64,000 nt of DNA. Source: Pseudomonadota bacterium. GTDB taxonomy: Bacteria > Pseudomonadota > Gammaproteobacteria > Burkholderiales > Burkholderiaceae_F. The DNA lies in NCBI GenBank assembly GCA_023443095.1, contig JAEZVV010000071.1, forward strand, positions 11,820 through 75,819, given 5' to 3'. A model generated the notes under the pieces. That model searched no databases. It was not told the origin of the DNA and saw nothing but the letters and a program-made list of their open reading frames with translations. The number at the start of each line of letters is the position of its first letter. The first letter of the stretch is position 1. Shown in pieces: positions 34,332 to 43,469 of the stretch. Both the position numbers and the translations under genes were made by a program.

Positions 34332-35434
34332 GTCGACTCGCCGTGGCGCGCCAGTGCCCAGGCCACGTGGCTGCGCACCAGGTCTGAAACGTCGTCGGCT
34401 CGTGCACGCAAGGCTGCGAGCACGGCCTCGCTGCGCGGCGCATTGCCCAGTCCGATTGCGATATTGCGCAACCAGGCCTCGTGGCCGATGCGGCGGATCG
34501 CGCTGCCGGCGTGGCGCTGCTCGAACTCGGATTCGGTCCAGGCAAACAGCTCGACCAGGGTCGCGGCATCGAGCCCGTGGCGCACGTCGAAGTCGGGGGT
34601 GCTGGCGCGGCGCGCATATTTGTTCCATGGGCAGGCGAGCTGGCAGTCGTCGCAGCCGTAGACGCGGTTGCCGATCGCGGCCCGGAACTCTTCCGGAATC
34701 GCGCCGCGGTGTTCGATCGTTAGGTAGGAGATGCAGCGCCGCGCGTCGACCTGATAGGGCGCGGTGATCGCCTGCGTCGGACAGCTCTCGAGGCAGCGCG
34801 AACACGAACCGCAGTGCGCATCGCCCGGGGCGTCGGCGGGCAGCGGCAGGTCGGTCAGGATCTCGCCCAGGAAGAACATCGAACCGGCCTCGCGCGACAG
34901 CAGCAGCGTGTGTTTGCCGCGCCAGCCTAGCCCCGAGGCCTGAGCCAGTTCCACCTCCATCACCGGCGCCGAGTCGGTGGCCACGCGGTAGCCGTAGGGG
35001 CCGGCAACTTGTTCGATGCGGGTGGCGAGCTGCTGCAGGCGGGCACGCAAGACCTTGTGGTAGTCGCGGCCACGGGCGTAGATCGAGACCGCCGCCGCTT
35101 CGCCGTCAGCCAAGCGTTGCGCTTCGTGCTCGATCCAGTCCGGCCCTGCCGAGCGCGGCAGATAGTCCATGCGTGCGGTGATCACCCGTAGCGCGCCTGG
35201 CAGTATCAGGCCCGGATCGGCGCGTAGTTCGGCGTGGCGGGCCATGTAGTCCATCTCGCCGTGGCGGCCGGCGGCGAGCCAGGTGCGCAGCCGCGCCGAG
35301 GCCTGGTCGAGCTCGATGCCCGCGATCGCCACCGCGCCGAAACCGAGTTCACGCCCCCAATGCTTGAGCGATGTCGCGAGCGAAGCGAGGTCGATCGACC
35401 GACTGCCGGTATCCTGAGGGGCCTTGACGTTCAT
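34328..35434 (-). CDS. queG: Epoxyqueuosine reductase QueG
   Basis: 368 aa. Reduces epoxyqueuosine to queuosine in tRNA using cobalamin and two 4Fe-4S clusters. Cluster motifs CGSCSRCLESCPTQAI and CDDCQLACPWNKYA are intact; RRCISYLTIEHRG and the N-terminal region also match. The C-terminus has HEAT-like repeats. Its start is 13 bp from the divergent tsaE start, so promoters must overlap coding sequence. Confidence 0.95.
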   Translation of the reverse strand: MNVKAPQDTGSRSIDLASLATSLKHWGRELGFGAVAIAGIELDQASARLRTWLAAGRHGEMDYMARHAELRADPGLILPGALRVITARMDYLPRSAGPDWIEHEAQRLADGEAAAVSIYARGRDYHKVLRARLQQLATRIEQVAGPYGYRVATDSAPVMEVELAQASGLGWRGKHTLLLSREAGSMFFLGEILTDLPLPADAPGDAHCGSCSRCLESCPTQAITAPYQVDARRCISYLTIEHRGAIPEEFRAAIGNRVYGCDDCQLACPWNKYARRASTPDFDVRHGLDAATLVELFAWTESEFEQRHAGSAIRRIGHEAWLRNIAIGLGNAPRSEAVLAALRARADDVSDLVRSHVAWALARHGEST

Positions 35435-35447
35435 GAGCCGATTCTAG

Positions 35448-35960
35448 GTGTCCCGCACGACCGAACTTGTCCTGCCTGACGAAACAGCTACCGCCCGCCT
35501 GGGACGGGCGCTCGCCGCCGGGCTTGCCGCCCAGCTCTCCACGATCGAGCAAGCGGGCTTCAACTTTCGCCTCGAAGGCGACCTGGGTGCGGGCAAAACT
35601 GCGCTGATCCGCGCTCTGCTGCGGGGCTTGAACGTGAGCGGCCCCATCAAAAGCCCTAGCTTCGCCCTAGTTGAAGCTTATAAAGTTTCGAGCTTAGACT
35701 TCTATCACTTTGATTTTTATCGGTTCGCTGATCCAGCCGAATTTGCGTCCGCGGGTTTCCGCGAAAACTTCGGGCCCGGCAACATCACGGCCGTCGAATG
35801 GCCCAACCGCGCCGGACCGCGCCTGCCCGCGGCTGATCTCGAAATCGAACTGGACGTGGCCGGCGACGGCCGCGTCGCCCGACTCTTTGCGCGAACTCCC
35901 ACTGGCCAAGCATGCCTGAGCGAAGCACTGAAATCCTGGGAATCTCCCGCCGCCGCCTGA
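35448..35960 (+). CDS. tsaE: tRNA threonylcarbamoyladenosine ATPase subunit TsaE
   Basis: 170 aa, starting at GTG without a clear ribosome site. Walker A EGDLGAGKTALIRALL near residues 42-57, SPSFALVEAY and YHFDFYRFADPAEF are TsaE hallmarks. It drives t6A37 formation in tRNA with TsaB/TsaD, using the threonylcarbamoyl-AMP made by TsaC (also in this window). A stretch at about 35650-35760 is clearly poorer in GC than its surroundings and uses rarer codons. It overlaps amiC by 49 nt. Confidence 0.93.
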   Translation: MSRTTELVLPDETATARLGRALAAGLAAQLSTIEQAGFNFRLEGDLGAGKTALIRALLRGLNVSGPIKSPSFALVEAYKVSSLDFYHFDFYRFADPAEFASAGFRENFGPGNITAVEWPNRAGPRLPAADLEIELDVAGDGRVARLFARTPTGQACLSEALKSWESPAAA

Positions 35961-37216
35961 TCCACGCTGGCGCGGGTTCGCTCGTCCTCTCGCTCTCCCC
36001 CTTCCACATCGCCCGCGGCGCCCAGCTGCTGGATCTGCGCATGTGGCCGGCCCGCGACTACACGCGGCTGACGCTCGAACACGACGAACCGCTCAAGGTC
36101 AGCCACTTCGTGATCCGCGAAGGACAGCTGCGGCTGGTGGTCGACATCGAGGGGCTGGAGCTCAACGCCCGCCTGCAGGAGCTGGTGGGGCGCGTCTCCC
36201 CCAACGATCCGTACGTGCTGAGCCTGCGCGCAGGGCAGTACCAACCGCGCGTGGTGCGGCTGGTGATGGAACTCAAGGAGGACATCCAGCCGCAGGTCTT
36301 TTCGCTGGCGCCGGTAGGGCCTTATGGCCATCGGCTGGTGTTCGACCTTTATCCGACCCGCCCGGCCGACCCGCTGATGGCGCTGCTGCAAAAGCCCGAG
36401 ACGGAGACCGAGGACGACGACCCGATCGGCCGCGCCATCGCCGAGGCGGAACGCAATGCCCGGCGCGACCGGCCCGCCCCCAGCGAACCGAAGGGACCGC
36501 GCATGGCGCGGCTGGTGACGATTGCGATCGACCCCGGCCATGGCGGCGAAGACCCGGGCGCCGTCGGGCGCGCCGGCACCTTCGAGAAAAACGTCACGCT
36601 GTCGATCGCCAAACGCCTGCACGCAATGATCGACGCTCAGCCCTCGATGCGGGCAGCGCTCACCCGCGACGGCGATTACTTCGTGCCCTTGAACCGACGG
36701 GTCGCCAAGGCCCGCGCGGTGAAAGCCGACCTGCTGGTGTCGATCCACGCCGATGCGTGGATCAAGCCCGACGCGCGCGGCTCCTCGGTTTTTGCCCTGT
36801 CCGAACGCGGCGCCACCAGCAGCGCCGCCGCCTGGATGGCGAAGCGGGAAAACGACGCCGACCTGATCGGCGGAGTCAACCTCGGCATCCACGACAAGCA
36901 ACTCGCGCGCGTCCTGCTCGATCTCTCGACCACGGCGCAGATCAACGACAGCCTCAAGTTCGGCGCTTCGGTGCTGCGCGAGCTCGAACGCATCAACAAG
37001 CTGCACAAGCCGCGGGTCGAGCAGGCCGGGTTTGCGGTCCTGAAAGCCCCGGACATTCCCTCGATCCTGGTCGAGACCGCCTTCATCAGCAACCCGGAAG
37101 AAGAAGCCCGGCTGCGCGACAACGACTATCAGGACGAGATGGCCCGCGCGATCATGAAGGGCATCCAGCGCTACTTCGCGAAGAATCCGCCCCTGGCGCG
37201 CGGCCGCGTCGCCTAA
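35912..37216 (+). CDS. amiC: N-acetylmuramoyl-L-alanine amidase AmiC
   Basis: 434 aa. A twin-arginine signal (SRRRLIHAGAGSLVLSLSP) is followed by an AMIN domain (about 37-150) that targets the division site, a charged linker, and an Amidase_3 domain (about 200-425). Zinc ligands: H in DPGHGGEDPGA, E in FEKNV and H in SIHAD; the catalytic E lies in ILVETAFISN. It splits septal peptidoglycan during cell separation. The tsaE-amiC order is common in proteobacteria. Confidence 0.95.
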   Translation: MPERSTEILGISRRRLIHAGAGSLVLSLSPFHIARGAQLLDLRMWPARDYTRLTLEHDEPLKVSHFVIREGQLRLVVDIEGLELNARLQELVGRVSPNDPYVLSLRAGQYQPRVVRLVMELKEDIQPQVFSLAPVGPYGHRLVFDLYPTRPADPLMALLQKPETETEDDDPIGRAIAEAERNARRDRPAPSEPKGPRMARLVTIAIDPGHGGEDPGAVGRAGTFEKNVTLSIAKRLHAMIDAQPSMRAALTRDGDYFVPLNRRVAKARAVKADLLVSIHADAWIKPDARGSSVFALSERGATSSAAAWMAKRENDADLIGGVNLGIHDKQLARVLLDLSTTAQINDSLKFGASVLRELERINKLHKPRVEQAGFAVLKAPDIPSILVETAFISNPEEEARLRDNDYQDEMARAIMKGIQRYFAKNPPLARGRVA

Positions 37217-37285
37217 GGTTGCCGGCCCGCTTACAATGGCGGGAGTCAACCCACTCACCAATCATTCACGCGCGGAGAGGCAAAC

Positions 37286-38350
37286 ATGGCGCTGGTATCG
37301 ATGCGTCAACTCCTGGATCACGCGGCCGACAACGGCTACGGCGTCCCGGCGTTCAACGTCAACAATCTGGAGCAGGTCCAGGCGATCATGGAAGCCGCGT
37401 CCGAAACCGGCGCGCCCGTGATCATGCAAGCCTCGGCCGGCGCCCGTAAGTATGCCGGCGAGACCTTCCTCAAGCACCTGATCCAGGCCGCTGTCGAGTC
37501 GTATCCGCAGATTCCGGTGTGTATGCACCAGGACCACGGCCAGAGCCCGGCCGTGTGCGAAGGCGCGATGAACCTGGGCTTCTCGTCGGTCATGATGGAC
37601 GGCTCGCTCAAGGAAGACGGCAAGACCATCGCCGACTACGACTACAACGTCGCGGTCACCCAGAAGGTGGTGGCGATGGCCCACGCCAAGGGCGTGAGCG
37701 TCGAAGGTGAGCTGGGCTGCCTCGGTTCGCTCGAGACCATGCAGGGCGACAAGGAAGACGGCCACGGCACCGAAGCGGTGATGACCCGCGACCAACTGCT
37801 GACCGACCCCGCGCAGGCGGCCGACTTCGTCGCCCGCACCCAGCTCGACGCGCTGGCGATCGCCATCGGCACCAGCCACGGCGCGTACAAGTTCACGCGC
37901 AAGCCCACCGGCGACATCCTGGCGATCGAGCGCATCAAGGAGATCCACGGCCGCATTCCCAACACCCACCTGGTGATGCACGGTTCCTCCAGCGTCCCGC
38001 AAGACCTGCTCGCGATCATCCGCGAACACGGCGGCGCCATGAAGGAAACCTATGGCGTTCCGGTCGAGGAAATCCAGGAGGCGATCAAATACGGCGTGCG
38101 CAAGGTCAACATCGACACCGACATCCGCCTGGCGATGACGGCAGCGATCCGGAAGTTCCTGTTCGAAAACCCCAGCCATTTCGATCCGCGCGACTACCTC
38201 AAGCCCGCGCGCGCCGCCGCCAAGGCGATCTGCAAGCAGCGCTACCTGGAGTTCGGCTGCGAAGGCCAGGGCGCCAAGATCAAGGCGGTAAGCCTGGTCG
38301 ACATGGCGGCCCGCTACCAGGCCGGCGAACTGGCGCAGCGCGTCAACTGA
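37286..38350 (+). CDS. fba: Fructose-bisphosphate aldolase class II
   Basis: 354 aa. Zinc-dependent aldolase of glycolysis and gluconeogenesis. Landmarks are [23 protein letters not shown] (substrate/zinc region), [39 protein letters not shown] and [18 protein letters not shown]. The start follows GGAGAGGC. A strong terminator follows. In many betaproteobacteria fba is followed by purC; here five kilobases separate them. Confidence 0.96.
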   Translation: MALVSMRQLLDHAADNGYGVPAFNVNNLEQVQAIMEAASETGAPVIMQASAGARKYAGETFLKHLIQAAVESYPQIPVCMHQDHGQSPAVCEGAMNLGFSSVMMDGSLKEDGKTIADYDYNVAVTQKVVAMAHAKGVSVEGELGCLGSLETMQGDKEDGHGTEAVMTRDQLLTDPAQAADFVARTQLDALAIAIGTSHGAYKFTRKPTGDILAIERIKEIHGRIPNTHLVMHGSSSVPQDLLAIIREHGGAMKETYGVPVEEIQEAIKYGVRKVNIDTDIRLAMTAAIRKFLFENPSHFDPRDYLKPARAAAKAICKQRYLEFGCEGQGAKIKAVSLVDMAARYQAGELAQRVN

Positions 38351-38370
38351 GCCGCGTCGGTTTGATCCAC

Positions 38371-38392
38371 AAGGCGGCCCTCGGGCCGCCTT
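38371..38392 (+). terminator. Terminator after fba
   Basis: AAGGCGGCCC, loop TC, GGGCCGCCTT, then CGTCGTTT. Strong stem, short T-tract. Confidence 0.8.
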
Positions 38393-38402
38393 CGTCGTTT
38401 GG

Positions 38403-40247
38403 ATGGCCCCAATGAAGCCTGTCGACCTTGCCCCCTTCGCCCTGCTCGACTCGAGTCGCGGCGAGGGTGCGCCAGGGGGCCGGCTCTACACCGGCTTCGT
38501 ACGCGAGCACCGCTGCACCGACCCGGCGCAACTCGACGCGGTCTGGGCAGCGGTAAAGGCCGATCAGGCGAAGGGCCAACACGCGCTTCTGCTGGCCGAC
38601 TACGAATGGGGCGCCAAGCTGCTGCAAGCGGGCAATGAGAAACTTGCCGCGAACGATGCCAGCTCGCTGCGAATATTGATGTTCGCTTCGCTCGAACACC
38701 TTGATCGAGGGGGCGTCGAGGCCTGGCTCGCCACCGCCGACGGCAGTGACCAAGCCTCGCCTGCCGGCATCGGCTGCTGGCAGGCTGGCGTCACCGAAGC
38801 CGAGTACCGCGCCGCCGTCGACCGCATCCACGACTGGATCGCGGCAGGCGAGACTTATCAAGTCAACTACACCTACCGCCTGGATGGCCGCGCTTTTGGC
38901 TCACCGATCGGGCTCTACCGGCGACTGCGAACTCGGCAGCCCGTCGCTTTTGGTGCTCTGATCCGCCTGCCGGCGGGGGACGAGACCGAATGGGTCCTGT
39001 CGTGTTCGCCCGAACTCTTCGTCGAACATCGAGCCGGACAACTCCTCACTCGACCCATGAAGGGCACGGCGCCGCGCTCGGCTGAGCCGGGACAAGACCG
39101 GGCGAATGCCGAATGGCTGGCGACCGACGCCAAGAACCGCGCCGAAAACCTGATGATCGTCGACCTGCTGCGCAACGACCTCGGCCGCGTAGCAGAAACC
39201 GGTTCGGTGCAGGTGCCGCAGCTCTTTGCGATCGAGAGTTATCACACCGTCCACCAGATGACCTCGACCATCACCGCCCGGCTGCGCCCCGGCCTCGAAC
39301 TGCCGGCGGTGCTGCGAGCCTTGTTCCCCTGCGGCTCGATCACGGGCGCGCCCAAACACCACACGATGGAGTTGATCGCCCGCCTCGAAAACACGCCGCG
39401 CGGCCTCTATTGCGGCGCGGTCGGCTGGGTCGATCCCGCGGGCAGCGGCTCATGCGGCGATTTCTGCCTGTCGGTAGCGATCCGCACCCTCACCTTGGGA
39501 CCCGAGCGTGGCGGCCGGCGCGCAGCGCAACTGGGAGTGGGCGGCGGCATCGTGATCGACTCGGACGCCGGCGCCGAATGGAACGAGACCCACACCAAAG
39601 CCCGTTTCGCCACCACGTTGGACCCCGGCTTCACCCTGTTCGAAACCATGCTCGCCGAAGGCGGCCGCATCCCCCTGCTCGAAGCCCATCTGAAACGGCT
39701 GGCAACCAGCGCTTTCGAACTCGGCTTCGGCTTCGACGAACCCGCCACCCGCACGGCCATCGCCGCCGCCTTGGCGGCGCTGCCCGCCGAGCCCCCGCAG
39801 CGCGTGCGGCTCGACCTCGCCCACGACGGCACGCTGAAACTCCAGTCCGGCCCGCGCGGACCACAACCTGCAGGCCCGGTCCGCTTGCTGCTCGCGACCG
39901 CACCCTTGCCCGCCGCGGACTCCCTGCTGCTGGGCCACAAGACCTCGCTGCGCCCGAGTTACGACGCCGCCATCCGCGCCGCGCAAGCCCAGGGGGCGTT
40001 TGATTGCCTGTTTTTCAATGATCGCGGCGAACTGACCGAAGGCGGACGCTGCAACGTCTTTGTCAAGCTGGAAGGTCGCTGGTTCACGCCGCCACTGACG
40101 GCGGGGCTCCTGCCGGGGGTGATGCGGGCCAAGCTGCTGGCCGATCTCGATGCACGCGAACGCACCCTGACAATGGCAGACCTTGGACATACACAGGACC
40201 TGCTCGTATGCAACGCGCTGCGCGGAGCTCTGCCGGCGCGGCTCTGA
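38403..40247 (+). CDS. pabB: Fused aminodeoxychorismate synthase component I / aminodeoxychorismate lyase (PabB-PabC)
   Basis: 614 aa. The PabB domain (about 1-400) has the active-site Lys motif PMKGT near 217 and GSITGAPKHHTMELIARLE near 310. The PabC domain (from about 405) is a class IV PLP enzyme starting FTLFETMLAEGGRIPLLEAHLKRL, with the PLP Lys probably in LGHKTSLRP (near 513) and GLLPGVMRAKLL at the cofactor-phosphate end. Together they turn chorismate plus ammonia into p-aminobenzoate for folate; PabA is not in the window. ATG at 38403 or 38412 are both possible. Confidence 0.93.
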   Translation: MAPMKPVDLAPFALLDSSRGEGAPGGRLYTGFVREHRCTDPAQLDAVWAAVKADQAKGQHALLLADYEWGAKLLQAGNEKLAANDASSLRILMFASLEHLDRGGVEAWLATADGSDQASPAGIGCWQAGVTEAEYRAAVDRIHDWIAAGETYQVNYTYRLDGRAFGSPIGLYRRLRTRQPVAFGALIRLPAGDETEWVLSCSPELFVEHRAGQLLTRPMKGTAPRSAEPGQDRANAEWLATDAKNRAENLMIVDLLRNDLGRVAETGSVQVPQLFAIESYHTVHQMTSTITARLRPGLELPAVLRALFPCGSITGAPKHHTMELIARLENTPRGLYCGAVGWVDPAGSGSCGDFCLSVAIRTLTLGPERGGRRAAQLGVGGGIVIDSDAGAEWNETHTKARFATTLDPGFTLFETMLAEGGRIPLLEAHLKRLATSAFELGFGFDEPATRTAIAAALAALPAEPPQRVRLDLAHDGTLKLQSGPRGPQPAGPVRLLLATAPLPAADSLLLGHKTSLRPSYDAAIRAAQAQGAFDCLFFNDRGELTEGGRCNVFVKLEGRWFTPPLTAGLLPGVMRAKLLADLDARERTLTMADLGHTQDLLVCNALRGALPARL

Positions 40248-40335
40248 GCCCCTCCTCTTCCGGCCGCTGTCGATCCGCCTTACAGGCTTGCCGGACTGAT
40301 TTTTCAAGTCATTGATTTAAAAGGACCTCTATCCC

Positions 40336-40351
40336 TGGCATCGTTCGTGCA
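40336..40351 (+). promoter_or_regulatory. Sigma-54 promoter of the PEP-CTERM gene
   Basis: TGGCATCGTTCGTGCA matches the -24/-12 pattern TGGCAYR-N4-TTGCW, with GG and GC exactly 12 bp apart, 52 bp before the ATG. A TCAA-gtca-TTGA inverted repeat lies at 40304-40315. PEP-CTERM genes under RpoN with PrsK/PrsR-type control are known in betaproteobacteria. Confidence 0.75.
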
Positions 40352-40402
40352 TAGGAATAAGCGCGGTACTCGATGTGTCCACCAACTGGAGGGGAGGTCC
40401 AA

Positions 40403-41158
40403 ATGAACCTCAAGAAGACTCTGATCGCAATGGCGCTGGTTGCGGCTTCCGCTCCGGCATTGTCGGCCACCATCACCATCAGCAACCTGCGCAGCGACTG
40501 GCTCAACCCGGTACCGGCGGGCAATGTCACGATCACCAACCAGGCCGGCAGTCTGGTCGACACGGCGCTGTGGCCGCCCACCCCTGCGAACCCCCAAAGC
40601 GGTTACACCTTCGACCCGACCAACGGCAATATCGTTCTTCTGAACGTGCCGCCGGCGACGCCGACCTTCCAAGTGGGGGTCTTCCAACACATCAACCAGC
40701 CCATTCCGGCGGGCACATCGATCACGAGCATCCAGCTGCGCATCACGGGTGACATCGACATCGACGGCACGAAGTTCCTCAACCAGACTTATTTGTTCAA
40801 TCTGGCGCACTTCGAAACCCCGAACGAAGACAACCCCTGCGCGGACGGCGGAGCCAACGGCGTGGGCGTGAACATCAACGGCTGTGCCGACCGAGTCACC
40901 ATCACCCCGGTCGGTGGGCAGCAATCGACCTTCAAGGTCGGCGGCATCGACTACACGCTTTATCTCGACGGCTTCCAGCAGATCGGTGCTCCCAACCCGA
41001 ATCCGGTCTACTGGACTCAGGAGCAAACGACCAACACGGCCAACCTGATCGGCCACGTCGCCGCGGTGGTGAACATCCCCGAGCCTGCCGGCCTCGCTCT
41101 GACCGGTTTGGCGCTCGTCGGCCTGGGCCTGATCCGTCGTCGCAAGACTTCGGTTTAA
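40403..41158 (+). CDS. PEP-CTERM sorting-domain protein (THxN-like)
   Basis: 251 aa. A signal peptide (LKKTLIAMALVAASAPALSA) leads a beta-rich exported domain. A segment FQHINQPIPAGTSITSIQLRI resembles the THxN PEP-CTERM family. The C-terminus has the complete tripartite signal: IPEP, a hydrophobic helix (LALTGLALVGLGL) and RRRKTS. An exosortase elsewhere would cut and process it at the cell surface. I start at 40403 because GGAGGGGAGG precedes it and the signal peptide begins there. Confidence 0.92.
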   Translation: MNLKKTLIAMALVAASAPALSATITISNLRSDWLNPVPAGNVTITNQAGSLVDTALWPPTPANPQSGYTFDPTNGNIVLLNVPPATPTFQVGVFQHINQPIPAGTSITSIQLRITGDIDIDGTKFLNQTYLFNLAHFETPNEDNPCADGGANGVGVNINGCADRVTITPVGGQQSTFKVGGIDYTLYLDGFQQIGAPNPNPVYWTQEQTTNTANLIGHVAAVVNIPEPAGLALTGLALVGLGLIRRRKTSV

Positions 41159-41180
41159 GCCCTCGCTCTTAAGCGCCAAA

Positions 41181-41200
41181 GGGGCGGCCTATGCCGCCCC
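41181..41200. terminator. Hairpin between the convergent PEP-CTERM and M14 genes
   Basis: GGGGCGGC, loop CTAT, GCCGCCCC, flanked by AAA and TCTT. It can serve both strands; the T-tract is weak on either side. Confidence 0.7.
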
Positions 41201-41238
41201 TCTTCATATCGACTGGACGGACGTTCTGCCGCCCGCCA

Positions 41239-42936
41239 TTAACCCAGAGTCACTTTCCCGCCGACTCGCCCGGCGCGGTCGTGCCAGCACTCGAACTCGA
41301 GTTCATCTCCCGCCCGGCCTTTGACGATCCACTCGGCCAGCGCCCTTTCGGCACTGGGTTTCTTGGCCTGCCAGAAGCTGATCCCGGTATGGACGTAAGC
41401 CCAGCCCTCAAGTTCCCCCAGCTCCAGCCGCGGTTTGCCGGCCAGGAGCTCGGCGCCGGCCGGCAGGGTGATCGTCGCCAGCGCACCGCGAGTCTGCTGG
41501 TTCCTAAGCGCCATCTTCGTGACATACGTTGGCAGCCATCCGCTGTTGGCGACCACCAAGCGCACCCGCCAAGTGTCCTCGTCGATCCGCTCAGCACTGG
41601 CTTGGGTCAACTCGAGCCGCGGCAGGATCAGCGCCTGCCACAGCAACCACTGCGGGAAACGGGCGATCTCCTTCTCGCGCAGCGCGGGAGGCGGATTGGT
41701 AAAGAGCTCGAAGCGGTTCCAGCCGCCGATCTCGACCCGCCCCAGTTGCGGATGATCGAAGGGCTTCCAGTCGAGGTGGCCCGCGCCCGGCGCCACCCGC
41801 TGGGCCCAGCGATAAACCTTGAGATCGTCGGCTATCGGGTGGTCGCGGAACCAGTGGATGAAGTCGCGGTTCTCGATACCGGCCTCCTGCTTAGGGTTCC
41901 AGATCTCGATCGTCCAGGTGAAGCGCCCCAGATGTTCGTAGATCCAGTCGAACGAGCCGCTGATGAACTCGCCCGGCATGTACTGGAACTCGTGAAAGAT
42001 CGAGATCGCCGGATAACCGGTGAGCGCCTCGCCCTTCTTGCCGACAGTCTGGTAGGTCCACAAGTCCTCGGCCGGCATCTGGGTATCGGCGGCCGAGCCG
42101 AAAGGCCGCAGCAACACCCCCGAGAAGGTGTGCACGCTGGTGCCGTTGCCGATGTTGGGGTGGGCCATGAAAAACTCGACCACGGCCCGCACTTCGGGCT
42201 CGCTGGTGGGGTAGGGACCGGCACCGAGCTGCTGGTGCTCCTGGCGCCAGTTCGACGGAAAGTTCCGGTTGAGGTCCAGCCCTTGCTGACTGCCGTTGAC
42301 GCCGACGAGCTCGATGTTCACGCCGTCGAAGTTCTCGATCAGACCTTCGCTCATCACCCGGTAGTAGTCGCCGCCAGGAGGATCGATCGGGTCGCGGCGC
42401 ACCAGCAGCTGCGGCTCGTCGGGATGTTTCTTCCATGGACCGTTGGGGTCAAGCACCCGCATCTGCAGGATGCGGCCGTCGCCGTCGATGTCCTGCGCCA
42501 GCAATCCTTCGTGAAGCTCTTCGTCGAAAGGGTAGCGGCGGGTGGCGGAGCGGACGAACCTGGGCGAATCGGCGATCGCCCACTCGGCGCCGTCGGGATT
42601 GAGCCGAGGGCAGACATAGAAGACGCGGGTATCGAGCGCGCGGGTGACGTCGGCGTCATGGCCGTAAGCCTTGAGCAGATACTCGACAAAATATAGGCAG
42701 GTAAGCGAGGCGGTGAGTTCGACCGAGTGGATATTGCCGTCGACCCAGCTCGCCGGCTTGTCGGACGCGGCGCCGGTCGCCCGATTGGTGATGGCGGCGA
42801 CCCAGATCTCGCGCCCCTCATGGCTGCGGCCAATCGCTTCCAGTGCCATCAGGTTCGGATGTTCGGCCGCAAAGGTCTGCAGGTAGTCGACAAGTTCGGC
42901 GTAACGAGGGAAACGCGAGTAATCGATAGTTGGCAT
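41239..42936 (-). CDS. M14-family zinc carboxypeptidase
   Basis: 565 aa. N-terminal M14 domain: zinc ligands in GNIHSVELTAS (HxxE) and the His of SVHTFSG, with the catalytic Glu probably in FTWTIEIWNP. LDLNRNFPSNW supplies the substrate-binding Asn-Arg pair. The C-terminal 150 residues form an extra beta domain typical of these long bacterial members. No signal peptide is visible, so it is probably cytoplasmic. Substrate unknown. Confidence 0.9.
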   Translation of the reverse strand: MPTIDYSRFPRYAELVDYLQTFAAEHPNLMALEAIGRSHEGREIWVAAITNRATGAASDKPASWVDGNIHSVELTASLTCLYFVEYLLKAYGHDADVTRALDTRVFYVCPRLNPDGAEWAIADSPRFVRSATRRYPFDEELHEGLLAQDIDGDGRILQMRVLDPNGPWKKHPDEPQLLVRRDPIDPPGGDYYRVMSEGLIENFDGVNIELVGVNGSQQGLDLNRNFPSNWRQEHQQLGAGPYPTSEPEVRAVVEFFMAHPNIGNGTSVHTFSGVLLRPFGSAADTQMPAEDLWTYQTVGKKGEALTGYPAISIFHEFQYMPGEFISGSFDWIYEHLGRFTWTIEIWNPKQEAGIENRDFIHWFRDHPIADDLKVYRWAQRVAPGAGHLDWKPFDHPQLGRVEIGGWNRFELFTNPPPALREKEIARFPQWLLWQALILPRLELTQASAERIDEDTWRVRLVVANSGWLPTYVTKMALRNQQTRGALATITLPAGAELLAGKPRLELGELEGWAYVHTGISFWQAKKPSAERALAEWIVKGRAGDELEFECWHDRAGRVGGKVTLG

Positions 42937-43019
42937 GGCAGCTGCGATCGGGGCGGTCCACAGAAGGGGAAGGCCAGTGTAGCCAGGGCCTCGCCGACTC
43001 GGGCTTTTATGATGGTGGC

Positions 43020-43415
43020 ATGCAACACACCCACCACGACAGCCGCTCTCTCAAGGGCAAACGCGGGCTGCGCCGTCTGATCAACGCCTTCAGGTACTCG
43101 CGCGACGGCTTTGCTGCCGCCTGGAAAAGCGAAGACGCGTTCCGCCAGGAAGCGGTCCTCGCCGGCCTTATGATCCCGGTAGCGCTGCTGCTGCCCGTCG
43201 CCCTGGTCGAGAAAATCCTGCTGATCGGAGTCGTGGTTCTGGTCTTGATCGTCGAAGTGCTCAACACCGCCATTGAAGCCGCAATCGACCGCCACGGCCA
43301 CGAAATCCACCCGCTCGCCAAACAGGCCAAGGACCTCGGTTCGGCCGCTGTTTTGCTGGCTTTGTTGCTCGCAGCCGGTGTCTGGGCGGCCATCCTGATC
43401 AGCCGCTTCGCCTGA
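43020..43415 (+). CDS. dgkA: Diacylglycerol kinase DgkA
   Basis: 131-aa integral membrane kinase with three membrane helices. Hallmarks are RLINAFRYSRDGFAAAWKSEDAFRQE, VEVLNTAIEAAIDR and LAKQAKDLGSAAVLLAL. It recycles diacylglycerol from membrane-derived glycan synthesis to phosphatidic acid. I start at 43020; the upstream in-frame ATG at 42930 lies in the neighbour's leader. Confidence 0.95.
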   Translation: MQHTHHDSRSLKGKRGLRRLINAFRYSRDGFAAAWKSEDAFRQEAVLAGLMIPVALLLPVALVEKILLIGVVVLVLIVEVLNTAIEAAIDRHGHEIHPLAKQAKDLGSAAVLLALLLAAGVWAAILISRFA

Positions 43416-43439
43416 AAGCTCGCGCCAAGCACGTAAAAT
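43412..43439 (+). promoter_or_regulatory. Putative promoter of purC
   Basis: CTGAAA (43412-43417), a 16-bp spacer and TAAAAT (43434-43439), overlapping the end of dgkA. The sequence after the -10 (ATCCGGCTTTTG) recurs almost unchanged after a TAGAAT hexamer upstream of purE (ATCCGGCCTTTTG). Confidence 0.45.
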
Positions 43440-43469
43440 CCGGCTTTTGACCGCAGGGACTCAAGCGCC

